A stretch of 64,000 bases of DNA from positions 17,508 to 81,507 of the forward strand of contig JBBDSU010000057.1 of the NCBI GenBank assembly GCA_040904825.1, in the 5' to 3' direction. The notes beneath the pieces were generated by a model, which was not told the DNA's origin, ran no database searches, and worked only from the letters and a program-made list of their open reading frames with translations. Positions 54,112 through 63,077 of this stretch are shown one piece after another (positions within the stretch are counted from its first letter, which is position 1; every line of letters starts with the position of its first letter). Both the position numbers and the translations under genes were made by a program. The DNA comes from JBBDSU01 sp040904825 (GTDB lineage: Bacteria; Actinomycetota; Nitriliruptoria; Nitriliruptorales; Nitriliruptoraceae).

Positions 54112-54621
54112 TCACTCTCGGACGAAGACGAACGTGTGGGCGCCGATATGGGGTGGAACGGCTGCATCTCGAATGGCTCCCGCGATCTCGATCCATCCGT
54201 CGCGGCGCTGCTTGATCTCTGCGTCGCGCCCTGGGAGAAATCCGCATTCGTGCAACAGCTGCAGAGCTTCGTCGTCATGTTCGAGGATGGCGCCGATGCG
54301 GACGACTTCGATCGCCCCGACCGGCGCATCACTGAGTCGGACGGCGCCGGATTGATCGGGCGTGTTAGCAGAGCCTGGGATGGGATTGCCGTGAGGACAG
54401 ACACCGGGATCGCCGAGCACACGCGCGATTCGGTCCTCGACATCATCACTGATCGCCGCATCGAATCGCATCGCCTCTTTGTGGACTTTCCACCATTCGA
54501 CGCCAAGCACTTCGAACAGAAGACACTCCACGAGCGCACGACGGCGAATCATCGCTCTGGCGCGTTCGTTGGCTGACTTGGGCAGTTCCGGCGGGTCTGC
54601 GATTGCCGGTGCCTCTGGCAC
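54112..54621 (-). CDS. DtxR-family protein lacking the DNA-binding domain
   Basis: A 169-residue protein equal to the dimerisation domain (about 15-80: ARAMIRRRALVECLLFEVLG, KVHKEAMRFDAAISDDVEDR) and SH3/FeoA-like domain (about 95-168) of DtxR/IdeR repressors. The N-terminal winged helix is missing: the GTG start is at the exact domain border, and an in-frame TAG lies in the iron box upstream. Compared with DtxR, metal ligands His79, Cys102, Glu105 and His106 read Arg, Met, Asp and Ala, while Glu83 and His98 remain. It probably cannot act as a classical repressor. Divergent from fbpC. Confidence 0.82.
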   Translation of the reverse strand: MPEAPAIADPPELPKSANERARAMIRRRALVECLLFEVLGVEWWKVHKEAMRFDAAISDDVEDRIARVLGDPGVCPHGNPIPGSANTPDQSGAVRLSDAPVGAIEVVRIGAILEHDDEALQLLHECGFLPGRDAEIKQRRDGWIEIAGAIRDAAVPPHIGAHTFVFVRE

Positions 54622-54644
54622 ATTGACTCCACGGACGATCGATG

Positions 54645-54663
54645 AAAGGGTAGCCTAACCTTT
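54645..54663. promoter_or_regulatory. Iron box (DtxR/IdeR site) between the DtxR-like gene and fbpC
   Basis: AAAGGGTAGCCTAACCTTT, a 19-bp palindrome with one mismatched pair. It agrees with the consensus TTAGGTTAGSCTAACCTAA at 14 of 19 positions, including the whole right core GCCTAACCT. It would serve both divergent promoters. Confidence 0.8.
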
Positions 54664-54819
54664 GCAGGCAACGATGCTGCCGCCGGGCGCCTCGAAACTG
54701 CCACTTCGCGGTGGCGCCGGTCGCACGTTGAGATGCCCGAGCAACGAAGACGCGACTACGCACAACCCTGGCGAGCACCGGGCAATGCGAGTCGACCTGA
54801 CCGACACGAGGAGGTTGCC

Positions 54820-55917
54820 GTGACCGATGTCGCGCTGACCTGCCGTGGCGTCGTCAAGCGATTTGGTTCAACGGTCGCTGTCGACGGTGTGGACCTTGAT
54901 GTCATGCGAGGAAGCCTCACCTCGCTTCTTGGCCCATCGGGCTGCGGCAAGACCACGATGCTGCGCATGATCGCCGGCCTGCTGTCCCCCGACGCAGGCA
55001 CGATCAGCATTGACGGCACTGTCGTCGCTGACGACCACACGGCCGTACCTGCCGAATCCCGGCGACTCGGCCTCGTCTTCCAGGACTACGCCCTTTTCCC
55101 TCATCTTAATGTTGGACGCAACGTCGGCTTCGGCCTGACCAACCTGTCACGGCGAGATCGCCACAAGCGAGTGCACGAAGCCCTCGAGCTCGTCGGCCTG
55201 TCACACCTTGGCACGCGCTTGCCCTCCGAGTTGTCAGGAGGTCAGCAGCAACGAGTGGCGCTGGCACGGGCACTGGCGCCCCGTCCTGATCTCATCCTGC
55301 TCGATGAACCCTTCTCCAACCTGGATGCCGCCATGCGCGCCACTGTCCGCGAGGAAGTCCGGGCCATCCTTCGAGCCGCAGACGCGACCGCCATCTTCGT
55401 CACCCACGACCAGGAAGAGGCCCTGTCCCTGACGGACACGGTTGCCGTGATGAGCGAAGGCAAGCTGCACCAGATTGCGGCTCCGCACACGTTGTACACA
55501 CGTCCCGCCACACGCTTTGTCGCCCAGTTCGTCGGCGAGGCCGATGTACTTCCTGGCCAGAGAGCCGGCCGCTTCTTGGTCGACACCCCCATTGGTCGGT
55601 TGCCGACCGCTGGGCCCGTCACCACCCAGCAGGTCGACGTCGTGATTCGTCCAGAAGCGCTGCGACTGTCCCGCGACGTGAGCGGCCCCGCTTCGGTGAT
55701 CGGGCTGTCCTACTTCGGCCACGACCAGCTGGTCGACGTGGAACTGGAAGGCGGTCATCGACTCAGGGCGCGACGGGGGCCTCGCATCGACTTGGAACGG
55801 GGACAGCGCGTCGCAGTCAGCGTCGACGGGCCGGTCACAACCTTCGCTGCCTTGCACACCCCGAACTTCACCGCACCGACGGTCGAAGCCGACAGGCAAC
55901 TACAGCACGCCAACTGA
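54820..55917 (+). CDS. fbpC: Ferric iron ABC transporter, ATPase
   Basis: A 365-residue ATP-binding subunit. Walker A GPSGCGKTTM, Q-loop FQDYALFPHLNVGRNV, signature LSGGQQQRVALARA, DLILLDEPFSNLDAAMR and the switch in VTHDQEEALSL. The C-terminal part has the regulatory TOBE-like domain. The GTG at 54820 has GAGGAGG six bases upstream. It stands alone on the plus strand, convergent with the permease and binding-protein genes it must serve, and follows an iron box. Confidence 0.9.
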   Translation: MTDVALTCRGVVKRFGSTVAVDGVDLDVMRGSLTSLLGPSGCGKTTMLRMIAGLLSPDAGTISIDGTVVADDHTAVPAESRRLGLVFQDYALFPHLNVGRNVGFGLTNLSRRDRHKRVHEALELVGLSHLGTRLPSELSGGQQQRVALARALAPRPDLILLDEPFSNLDAAMRATVREEVRAILRAADATAIFVTHDQEEALSLTDTVAVMSEGKLHQIAAPHTLYTRPATRFVAQFVGEADVLPGQRAGRFLVDTPIGRLPTAGPVTTQQVDVVIRPEALRLSRDVSGPASVIGLSYFGHDQLVDVELEGGHRLRARRGPRIDLERGQRVAVSVDGPVTTFAALHTPNFTAPTVEADRQLQHAN

Positions 55918-55947
55918 CGCCGCGGCGAAACCGCAACGGGCAGGCCC

Positions 55948-57621
55948 TTATCCCGCGGAGCGCCGACCCCGAATCATTGTGAGTGCCAGCGGCACTGATC
56001 CCAGAATGATGAGCATCATCGCAGGGAGCGCGGCGCGCGTGAAGAACGCCTCATCGGTCGCCGACCACACCCTCACAGCCAGCGTGTCAAATCCGGTGGG
56101 CGCCAGCAACAGCGTGGCAGGCAATTCCTTCATCACGGTCAAGAACACCAGTGCGCCCCCGGCGATCGCTCCGCGGGTCGCCAGTGGAAGCGTCACTTTT
56201 CGCAATGTGGCCAGCCTGCCGGCGCCGAGCGTTCGCGCGGCTGCCTCGACGTCGGCTTCGACCTGGAGCAGCGACGAACGAATCGCGCCGATCGCCTGAG
56301 GCAGGAACAGCACCACATAGGCGAAGACCAGCATGGCCAGCGTTTGATAGAGGCTCGGAACCACCCGGATGCCGACGAAGACCAGAGCGAACGCCACCAC
56401 GATGCCTGGCAGCGCATAGCCGGTGAACGATATGCGTTCGACCGCTCGTGCGATGCGCGAGGGCGCACGCGCCGACCACACGGCGACTGGCATCGCTGCT
56501 GCGACGGCGGCCAGAGCGCCGAGTCCGGCGACCAGCAGGCTGCGGCCAGCGGCCCCCAGGGCCAGCTGTGCAGACTCGCCGGCGGCAAGTCCTCGCCACA
56601 ACCACCATCCGATGATCGTGACAGGAATGACCAGCGCCGCCACGACCACCGTCCCGGTTGCCATTGCTGCTGGCCATTTCCAGCGACCCAGAGGCATCAC
56701 TTGGGCACGACGAGCCGAACGACGTCGGCTGAACTGGCCACCACGATCCTTGGCCACGCGCGCTTCTGCAATCACGAAGACCACCGTGAGCGCAACCAGC
56801 AGCAGGCCGAGCATGGCCGCGGGCGCCCGGTCGAACGCTGATCGATACTGCAGGTAGAGCCCACGGGTGAACGTCGAATACCGCAGGACTGATACTGCCC
56901 CGAAATCGCTCAGGACGTACAGGGTGACCAACAAGCCTCCAGCTGCGGTGGCTGGCCGCAACTGAGGAAGCACGACACGGCGAAAGACCGACCAGGGTCG
57001 ATGACCGAGCGCACGCGCTGCATCCTCAAGCTGCGGATCCAGACCACGCAAGGCGCCCTGCACCGTGATCAGCACATAGGGGTAAGTGAACAGTGTGAGC
57101 GCTGCGAAGGCGCCCCAGAAACCGTACGGCGATGGGGGCCGCCAACCGCTCCACGTTTCTACGAGGCCACCGGGCGCCAGCGCTCCCACCAGGGCGTAGG
57201 CCCCCACATAGGTGGGAATGACCAATGGCAGTGCTGTAGCGATGGCGAAGAACCGGCGAGCTGGAAGGTCCGATCGCACCGTCAGCCACGCCAACGGCAC
57301 GCCGATGAGCACACTTGCCGTGGTGACGCTGGCCGCCAGCCTCAGCGTCCGACCGGCCAATCTGGCGGTCGCTGGATCCGTGAGGATCTGCAGCATCCGA
57401 TCGGCTGGCAACGAGGACGCCGCAATCAGCAGATAGACCAGTGGCACGACCATCGCGGCTGCCACCAGCAATGCTGGAACCCACACGAACGGTGTTGTGG
57501 GCGACAACCATCCGTCCCGCATACCGCGCCCGGCAGGCGGCGGCACAGGCACAGGGTCACCGGCACCTACCTGCACGACAGCATCAGGTGACGGTGTCGA
57601 TTCGGAAGAAGAGGTCGCCAT
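55948..57621 (-). CDS. fbpB: Ferric iron ABC transporter, permease
   Basis: A fused two-half permease of 557 residues with about 12 transmembrane helices. The EAA loops are LEDAARALGHRPWSVFRRVVL (part) in the first half and VEAAARTLGAGRLATLRKVTLP (part) in the second. The ATG at 57621 is chosen; a GTG at 57669 adds 16 residues. It follows the binding-protein gene. It is convergent with fbpC, 30 bp away. Confidence 0.9.
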   Translation of the reverse strand: MATSSSESTPSPDAVVQVGAGDPVPVPPPAGRGMRDGWLSPTTPFVWVPALLVAAAMVVPLVYLLIAASSLPADRMLQILTDPATARLAGRTLRLAASVTTASVLIGVPLAWLTVRSDLPARRFFAIATALPLVIPTYVGAYALVGALAPGGLVETWSGWRPPSPYGFWGAFAALTLFTYPYVLITVQGALRGLDPQLEDAARALGHRPWSVFRRVVLPQLRPATAAGGLLVTLYVLSDFGAVSVLRYSTFTRGLYLQYRSAFDRAPAAMLGLLLVALTVVFVIAEARVAKDRGGQFSRRRSARRAQVMPLGRWKWPAAMATGTVVVAALVIPVTIIGWWLWRGLAAGESAQLALGAAGRSLLVAGLGALAAVAAAMPVAVWSARAPSRIARAVERISFTGYALPGIVVAFALVFVGIRVVPSLYQTLAMLVFAYVVLFLPQAIGAIRSSLLQVEADVEAAARTLGAGRLATLRKVTLPLATRGAIAGGALVFLTVMKELPATLLLAPTGFDTLAVRVWSATDEAFFTRAALPAMMLIILGSVPLALTMIRGRRSAG

Positions 57622-57688
57622 AGGGCCGGGACCATAGTCAGCAACTGGCAGGGGTCGCCATGCGAGCACGACCCCTGCCAGTCTGTCG

Positions 57689-58804
57689 TCACTCGAAGGC
57701 GCCGACTGACCTCAACAGCTCGAGTGTGGCCTCAAGATCCTCCAAGCCGTTCAGATCGACCGGTGGCGGATCAAGTTCGGCGATGCTGGGAAGCAACGGC
57801 GAATCCACGCCCGTCCGCAACGGAAACTCCAGCGCGTCTGCGACCTGGCCGAAATACTCCTGAACTTCTTGACTGAGCAGGAACCTGATCAATTGAGCGG
57901 CTGCCTCCGGTTGATCTGACGAATCAAGAATTCCGATGCCAGCGACGTTGTTCAGTCCCCCGATATCCCCAGGGAGATACTTGTTCGCAACAGGGAAACT
58001 GGGATCCTCAGCAAGGAACCGGAACAGGTAGTAGTGGTTGACAATGCCGATTTCCACTTCTCCGCGGCCTACGCCGTCGACAGTGGTGGTGTTGTTGGGA
58101 AATTCGACCGGATCGTTGGCGATAATCCCTTCGAGCCACTCGCGTGCCACGTCCTCACCGTGTAGCTGTCGCATGGCCGTCACAAATGCCTGGAAGGACC
58201 CATTGGTCGGCGCCCAGCCGATGCGTCCTTGCCACTGGGGATCCGTCAAATCGAACACCGAGGATGGAACATCCGCTTCATCCAGCAGCGTCGTGTTGTA
58301 GGCAAGCACGCGCACTCGACCAGTCACACCAACCCAGGTGCCATCAGCCGAGCGGGATCCTTCGTCGACGAGCGACAAGATGTCATCGGGGAGTACCTGC
58401 AATCGACCGGCACGATGCACAGCCCCGAGCGCGCCGGCGTCCTGCGCGTAGTAGAGGTCCGCTGGGCTGGCGGCGCCTTCTTCCATAATGGTGCCGGCTA
58501 GTTCAGCGGTGTTTCCGTACCGGACGTTGACTTCGATCCCTGTTGCAGCGGTAAAGTCCGCGAACACCTGGCCCACGAGTTCTTCGCTGCGACCGGAATA
58601 GACGGTCAATGGACCCGCCGGTTCTGCGGCCTCAGCTTCAGGCGGCGCGTCCTCCGTTGGCGCAGCTTCTATTGGCGCATCCTCGGGCTCGCCGTTGGCG
58701 CCGTCGGACTCTGACGTGCCGCACGCGGCAGACAGAAGGGCCACGACGGCCAGGAGGGCGACTGAGCGCACATGACGTCGTCGCATGTTGGGTACTGCTC
58801 TCAT
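57689..58804 (-). CDS. fbpA: Ferric iron ABC transporter, substrate-binding lipoprotein
   Basis: A 371-residue lipoprotein: the N-terminal helix ends with LLSAACGTSE. A long acidic Ala/Glu/Pro linker follows (about 32-55), then the iron-binding fold: LTVYSGRSEELVGQVFADF, TGIEVNVRYGNTAELA and, in the C-terminal half, VNHYYLFRF with the Tyr pair that holds ferric iron in FbpA proteins. The ATG at 58804 has AAGGAGATCG upstream. An iron box lies about 180 bp ahead. Confidence 0.92.
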   Translation of the reverse strand: MRAVPNMRRRHVRSVALLAVVALLSAACGTSESDGANGEPEDAPIEAAPTEDAPPEAEAAEPAGPLTVYSGRSEELVGQVFADFTAATGIEVNVRYGNTAELAGTIMEEGAASPADLYYAQDAGALGAVHRAGRLQVLPDDILSLVDEGSRSADGTWVGVTGRVRVLAYNTTLLDEADVPSSVFDLTDPQWQGRIGWAPTNGSFQAFVTAMRQLHGEDVAREWLEGIIANDPVEFPNNTTTVDGVGRGEVEIGIVNHYYLFRFLAEDPSFPVANKYLPGDIGGLNNVAGIGILDSSDQPEAAAQLIRFLLSQEVQEYFGQVADALEFPLRTGVDSPLLPSIAELDPPPVDLNGLEDLEATLELLRSVGAFE

Positions 58805-58979
58805 GAATCGATCTCCTTGCATGGCGATGGATGCGCCGAGCGGATCCATCTCGTTTCGTGGCCGCGCTTCCGACTAAAATCTGCCACATGGGCGGATGAG
58901 CCATCCGTCGCGGCCGTGGACTGTCGTCTGGTTCGTTGCACGAGATCTGCGGTGAACATGACCACCACTCTCGGGCAAC

Positions 58980-58998
58980 TAAGGTAAGCCTAACCACA
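58980..58998. promoter_or_regulatory. Iron box upstream of fbpA
   Basis: TAAGGTAAGCCTAACCACA matches the DtxR/IdeR consensus at 15 of 19 positions. The gap 58805-59146 (342 bp) that holds it has no other gene that I can support. It lies between divergent genes and is nearest to fbpA in function. Confidence 0.78.
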
Positions 58999-59146
58999 TG
59001 GTTCCTGTCGGCGCAAAATGGGCCGGTCCCGTCAGCCGCCCGGTGCAGTTGATGGGCACTCAAACTCGTCGTCATGCGGGACGCAGGCTTCCCAATGTCT
59101 GCCACAAAGAGGACTACGCTCCCCGCAGACCGATCGAGGACGCGCC

Positions 59147-59569
59147 ATGGCTGCTGGCCGACCGCCCGCGTACGCGTGGGACTGGTTCGCTCGCCAACGT
59201 CTGCTCTGGCGCGAAACCCACAGTCGGCTGGCTGCGGGCTCGCACCCCAGCGCCCTGCGGTACAGCCAACTCGTTGCGCGCTCCGAGGTTGTGCCGCTCC
59301 TGCGGAGCGACTACCAGCGCGACAATGTGGTGCGGGACACCGTCAATGACGTGGTGCGAGAGCTGGCGTTTCTCGGCCGCACAGACCGCCCGTTCGCTTC
59401 GTTGGGGGTGATCAATGCTCCACGCGGACTTGTGTGGTGGTGGACTTTGCTCACCGGCGAAGTTGTCGGGTCGCCGGCAGCACACCTCGCACAGAGGGCG
59501 ACTCAATCTCGGTCGCCACACCGGCAGCTGACCCTCGATGATGTCTTTGAGGGTTACGGCGACCGATAG
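59147..59569 (+). CDS. Hypothetical protein
   Basis: A 140-residue protein beginning MAAGRPPAYAWDWFARQRLLWRE. Mostly helical and basic, with a Trp-rich short hydrophobic stretch (GLVWWWTLLTGEVVG) that could touch a membrane. No family recognised. The ATG at 59147 has GAGGA upstream; the frame is open to 59018 but that part overlaps no motif. It lies 55 bp ahead of the MpaB-like gene and may share its transcript. Confidence 0.6.
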   Translation: MAAGRPPAYAWDWFARQRLLWRETHSRLAAGSHPSALRYSQLVARSEVVPLLRSDYQRDNVVRDTVNDVVRELAFLGRTDRPFASLGVINAPRGLVWWWTLLTGEVVGSPAAHLAQRATQSRSPHRQLTLDDVFEGYGDR

Positions 59570-59624
59570 CGCCGCTCACCGATCGCAATTCGACACGCCA
59601 CACCGACGAGTGGAACCAATTCGC

Positions 59625-60650
59625 ATGACAACTCCTCTGGACGACCTTGGCGAATTGTGCGATCAACCTCGTGGCATGGTCGGCGACACACACGGATTGT
59701 TCGGCGTTCGCCACGCGATCCGCTACGTGCTCACCCGGATGTTCGGCCGGCCACCCTTCGACAGCCACACCGATGCCGGCGACGAGGGCCTGATGGGGCC
59801 AGATGCCGCGTCGTGGCGCGTCATCGCCGAACCCGCGGCCATCGCAGGCGGGATCAGGGGCCTGTTCATGCAGACGGCCCACCCGTTGGCGATGGCTGGC
59901 GTAAATGACCATTCGGCGTATCAACAAGATCCGCTCGACAGGCTCCACCGAACGTCGCAGTACGTCACGACAACCACCTACGGCTCAGTTCGTCAGGCTC
60001 TCGAGGCGGTGTTGAAGGTCCGGCAGGTGCACCAGTGGGTCAACGGCACCGCGCCCGACGGACGACCGTATGACGCCAACGATCCGCGACTTCTCACCTG
60101 GGTGTCCATCGCCTTAACCGACTCGTTCCTCGATGCCGACCGTAGGTGGTCGCCTGCTCCGCTGCCGCCACCTGAAGCGGACCGCTTCGTGGCCGAGCAG
60201 TCGTACGTGGCGGCCCTGTTGGACCCGCGCGTTGACGTCGAAGCGTTGCTCCAGGACGCAACCCGATGGGCTGCGCTGCGCCGTCGCGAGCTTGATTTGC
60301 CGATGTTTGTTGACGGCACTCTCCCCACCACCGCCGATGCGCTTCGGCAATGTGTGGAGGATTTCGCCCCGGAACTCTCGCTTGACGAGCGTGGCCGACG
60401 TGCTGTCGATTTCCTTATCGACCCGCCGCTGCCGATCACCGCGCGCAGTGGCTATCGCAGGCTGCAGGCAGGCGCCAGAGCAGCGCTTCATGCCGATGTC
60501 CGGACAGCGTTGAACATCAACGACGACGAGGCATCCCGGCAACGCATGATCGAACAGACCGGCGTCACATTGCGGGCTCTTCGAACCGCGAGCGGGACCG
60601 CGCCGACGCGACGCCTCGCCTACGAGCGCGCCACCCGCGAGTCGGCGTGA
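59625..60650 (+). CDS. MpaB-like oxygenase (DUF2236)
   Basis: A 341-residue protein of the latex-clearing/mpaB family. Diagnostic segments are VIAEPAAIAGGIRGLFMQTAHPLAMAGVNDHS (parts), with the conserved His in QTAHPLAM, and the central TWVSIALTDSFLDADRRW. These proteins bind heme b in characterised relatives. The ATG at 59625 is chosen; the frame opens at 59538, overlapping the previous gene. Substrate unknown. Confidence 0.87.
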   Translation: MTTPLDDLGELCDQPRGMVGDTHGLFGVRHAIRYVLTRMFGRPPFDSHTDAGDEGLMGPDAASWRVIAEPAAIAGGIRGLFMQTAHPLAMAGVNDHSAYQQDPLDRLHRTSQYVTTTTYGSVRQALEAVLKVRQVHQWVNGTAPDGRPYDANDPRLLTWVSIALTDSFLDADRRWSPAPLPPPEADRFVAEQSYVAALLDPRVDVEALLQDATRWAALRRRELDLPMFVDGTLPTTADALRQCVEDFAPELSLDERGRRAVDFLIDPPLPITARSGYRRLQAGARAALHADVRTALNINDDEASRQRMIEQTGVTLRALRTASGTAPTRRLAYERATRESA

Positions 60651-60797
60651 TATTCGCCGGTACCGCAATTGACGCGCCGGGGAGCCGACCAATCCGCTAT
60701 CATTGGATCCATCGCATCCAGTCGGGGCGTCACGATTCAACTCTTCTTTATGGATCGACCCGACCGTGCGTCGTAGATAACGATAAGGAAGAAGCAC

Positions 60798-61001
60798 ATG
60801 CCAGAAGGCACCGTTAAGTGGTTCAACGCCGACAAAGGCTTCGGGTTCATTGCCCCAGCCGACGGCGGCGAGGACCTGTTCGTTCATTTCTCGGCCATCC
60901 AGAGCCAGGGCTACAAGACCCTGGACGAAGGCCAGAGGGTCACGTTTGAGGTCGGGCAGGGCCAAAAGGGCCCCCAGGCGCAGAACGTTTCGCCACTCTG
61001 A
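60798..61001 (+). CDS. cspA: Cold-shock protein
   Basis: A 67-residue single OB-fold nucleic-acid chaperone. It has both RNA-binding motifs: KGFGFIAP (RNP1) and DLFVHFSAI (RNP2), preceded by GTVKWFNAD. AAGGAAGAAG lies just ahead of the ATG. The leader of about 147 bp is long and AT-richer than its surroundings (TTCTTTATGGA, GATAACGATAAGG), as is common for cold-shock genes. Confidence 0.96.
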   Translation: MPEGTVKWFNADKGFGFIAPADGGEDLFVHFSAIQSQGYKTLDEGQRVTFEVGQGQKGPQAQNVSPL

Positions 61002-61068
61002 TCGACAAGCATGACCCGACCGTTCGTCGGTGCACTGGCGTGATGCCAACGCGTAGATGAAGGTCGTC

Positions 61069-61095
61069 GGAAGCCCCGCCAAGAGCGGGGCTTCC
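61069..61095 (+). terminator. Terminator hairpin after cspA
   Basis: GGAAGCCCCGC, loop CAAGA, GCGGGGCTTCC: an 11-bp perfect stem, followed by TTGGTGT. It lies 68 bp after the cspA stop and 22 bp before the next gene, so it may trim read-through into it. Confidence 0.8.
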
Positions 61096-61116
61096 TTGGT
61101 GTAACAGGAGTAGTCA

Positions 61117-61605
61117 ATGGCGCCACAACGGGTACTCGGACTGATCTTCGTCGCCCTCGGAGTGATGCTCATTGTCATCATGACAACCAACGTCGGCGCC
61201 GAAGCAATCGTGGCCGTGATCGGCGCTGGGTTCCTTTTCGCCTACCTGGCGACGCGGTCATACGGCTTGCTCATTCCCGGTGGCATTCTGACAGGGCTTG
61301 GGGCCGGCATCATCGTGTCGTCCTTAGGATTTCACGGTAGTGCTGTTGTGCTTGGCCTCGGAGCAGGGTTCCTCTCCATCGCGTTGATCGATCAGCTTTC
61401 CAGCGACGGTCGTGATGGCTGGTGGTGGCCGTTGATTCCAGGCGCGATCCTGGTGACCATCGGCGGCTCCGAGTTTGCGGGGATCCGCAATCTCACCCAG
61501 TACGTCCTGCCTGCCGTGTTCATCGGGCTTGGCATCGTGCTGCTTTTTGGCCGCAGCCACCTGCGGCCGCCGAGATCGCAGGCTGACGAGCCAACCAAGC
61601 GCTAA
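61117..61605 (+). CDS. Small integral membrane protein of unknown function
   Basis: A 162-residue protein with about five hydrophobic segments (for example VLGLIFVALGVMLIVIMTT and VLPAVFIGLGIVLLFG) and a charged C-terminal tail. Gly-rich helices. The pattern fits the many small actinobacterial membrane proteins with no known role. ATG at 61117 follows AACAGGAG. Confidence 0.75.
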   Translation: MAPQRVLGLIFVALGVMLIVIMTTNVGAEAIVAVIGAGFLFAYLATRSYGLLIPGGILTGLGAGIIVSSLGFHGSAVVLGLGAGFLSIALIDQLSSDGRDGWWWPLIPGAILVTIGGSEFAGIRNLTQYVLPAVFIGLGIVLLFGRSHLRPPRSQADEPTKR

Positions 61606-61650
61606 GTAGCGCAGTGGCCGTTGGGCTCACTGCGACTAGATTGCACTGAC

Positions 61651-62574
61651 ATGACGACACGCACCATGACGGTCGCCGCCGCCCAGATGGGCCCCGTGGC
61701 CGTGGACGACGACCGTTCTGCCACGGTCATGCGCCTCATTGACCTGCTTGACGAAGCCGCCGATCGTGGCGCGACGCTCGTCAACTTCACAGAAGTTGCC
61801 CTGACCGCGTTCTTTTCGCACTGGATGATCGAGGACGAGGACGAGCTCGACGCCTGGTTCGAGACGGCGATGCCCTCCCCGACCGTCCAGCCGCTGTTTG
61901 ACCGTGCGCGAGAACGTTCCGTTGCCTTCTGTCTCGGCTTTTCTGAGTTGGCGCGCACCCACGGAGTTCGTCAGCGCTTCAATAGCGCCGTCTTGGTCGA
62001 CAGATCTGGCAAGTCCTTAGGCCTGTATCGCAAGATCCACCTGCCGGGCTTCACCGAGCCGCAACCAGGTTCGCCTTTCGAGAACCTCGAGAAGCGCTAC
62101 TACGAAGTTGGCAATCTCGGATTTCCGACCTTCGACGTCGACGGCGCGCGCGTCGGCATGCTGATCTGCAATGACCGCCGCTGGCCTGAGGCCTACCGGG
62201 TCCTTGGCTTGCAAGGTGTTGAGATCGTCCTTATCGGCTACAACACGCCCTTTCACAACCCGGCGTTTTCCGACACGGACCGGCTCGCCGAGTTCCACAA
62301 CCACCTGAGCATGCAAGCTGGCGCCTATCAGAACGCCACGTGGGTTATCGGCACGGCGAAAGCCGGCACCGAAGCGGGTGTCCAACAGATCGGTGGCAGT
62401 TGCATCATCGCGCCTTCGGGCGAAATCGTCGCATTGGCAGAAACTGATGACGACGAGGTTGTCGTCGCCGACATCGACCTGGACATGGCAACGGCCTACA
62501 AGCAGCACGTCTTCGATCTCGTGAAGAACCGACGCGTTGAACATTACGGGCCACTGACCTCTCCGGGCGCCTGA
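61651..62574 (+). CDS. Carbon-nitrogen hydrolase, N-carbamoyl-D-amino acid hydrolase-like
   Basis: A 307-residue nitrilase-superfamily enzyme with a complete Glu-Lys-Cys triad: Glu48 in NFTEVALTAFF, Lys128 in YRKIHLPGF, Cys173 in MLICNDRRWPEAYR. The DEDELDAWFETAMPSP segment and the RRWPE context point to N-carbamoyl-D-amino acid hydrolases, which release D-amino acid, CO2 and ammonia. No hydantoinase gene is adjacent, so the natural substrate is not certain. ATG at 61651. Confidence 0.88.
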   Translation: MTTRTMTVAAAQMGPVAVDDDRSATVMRLIDLLDEAADRGATLVNFTEVALTAFFSHWMIEDEDELDAWFETAMPSPTVQPLFDRARERSVAFCLGFSELARTHGVRQRFNSAVLVDRSGKSLGLYRKIHLPGFTEPQPGSPFENLEKRYYEVGNLGFPTFDVDGARVGMLICNDRRWPEAYRVLGLQGVEIVLIGYNTPFHNPAFSDTDRLAEFHNHLSMQAGAYQNATWVIGTAKAGTEAGVQQIGGSCIIAPSGEIVALAETDDDEVVVADIDLDMATAYKQHVFDLVKNRRVEHYGPLTSPGA

Positions 62575-62621
62575 CGCCTGTCTGTCCGTCTGGACCTTCA
62601 ACCGAGCGAGCATCAACACCT

Positions 62622-62999
62622 ATGAACCGTTTGCGCCTGCGCACGCTGACCAGCATCACAGCCATCGTCATGATCGCCATTGTCGGATGCTCACCCACCG
62701 ACGACCTCGTCGTCGCGCCCCTTCCTGACGACCTTGACTCGCCGTCAGCGTCACCAGTGATCGCTGTGATCGACAATGCCTACGAACCTGAAGCGGTGGT
62801 AATCACCGCGGGAACGACCGTCACGTGGGAGTGGCAAGGCCGGGCGGCCCATGATGTAGTGGGCCCCAGATTCGATTCAGGCATCATGATCGCCGGATCG
62901 TTCCAGCAGACGTTCACCGAGGTCGGCTCCCACCCCTACGTGTGCTCGCTCCACCCCGGCATGGTCGGTGTCGCCCACGTCATCGAGGCAGTGTCGTAG
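62622..62999 (+). CDS. Cupredoxin lipoprotein
   Basis: A 125-residue blue-copper protein anchored by a lipid: the N-terminal helix ends IAIVGCSPTD with Cys23. The copper site is complete: His77 (AAHDVV), Cys108, His111, Met114 (YVCSLHPGM). Plastocyanin-like electron carrier outside the membrane; partner unknown. It could donate to or accept from copper enzymes such as the oxidase at 19.6-21 kb, which is speculation. Confidence 0.9.
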   Translation: MNRLRLRTLTSITAIVMIAIVGCSPTDDLVVAPLPDDLDSPSASPVIAVIDNAYEPEAVVITAGTTVTWEWQGRAAHDVVGPRFDSGIMIAGSFQQTFTEVGSHPYVCSLHPGMVGVAHVIEAVS

Positions 63000-63007
63000 C
63001 GTCTGTA

Positions 63008-63022
63008 GCGGGTCCAACCCGC
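63008..63022. terminator. Short hairpin between convergent genes
   Basis: GCGGGT, loop CCA, ACCCGC. It lies eight bases after the cupredoxin stop, and CTTTTGCTT follows about 20 bases later. Weak on its own but well placed. Confidence 0.4.
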
Positions 63023-63077
63023 AACAGGAGCGACTTTTGCTTGGCCATCGACCTGCCCCTGCGTCGTCGCGACTCGC

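Noticed and set aside
60669..60703. TTGACG and TATCAT as the cspA promoter
   Set aside because: The spacer is 23 bp, too long for a normal promoter.
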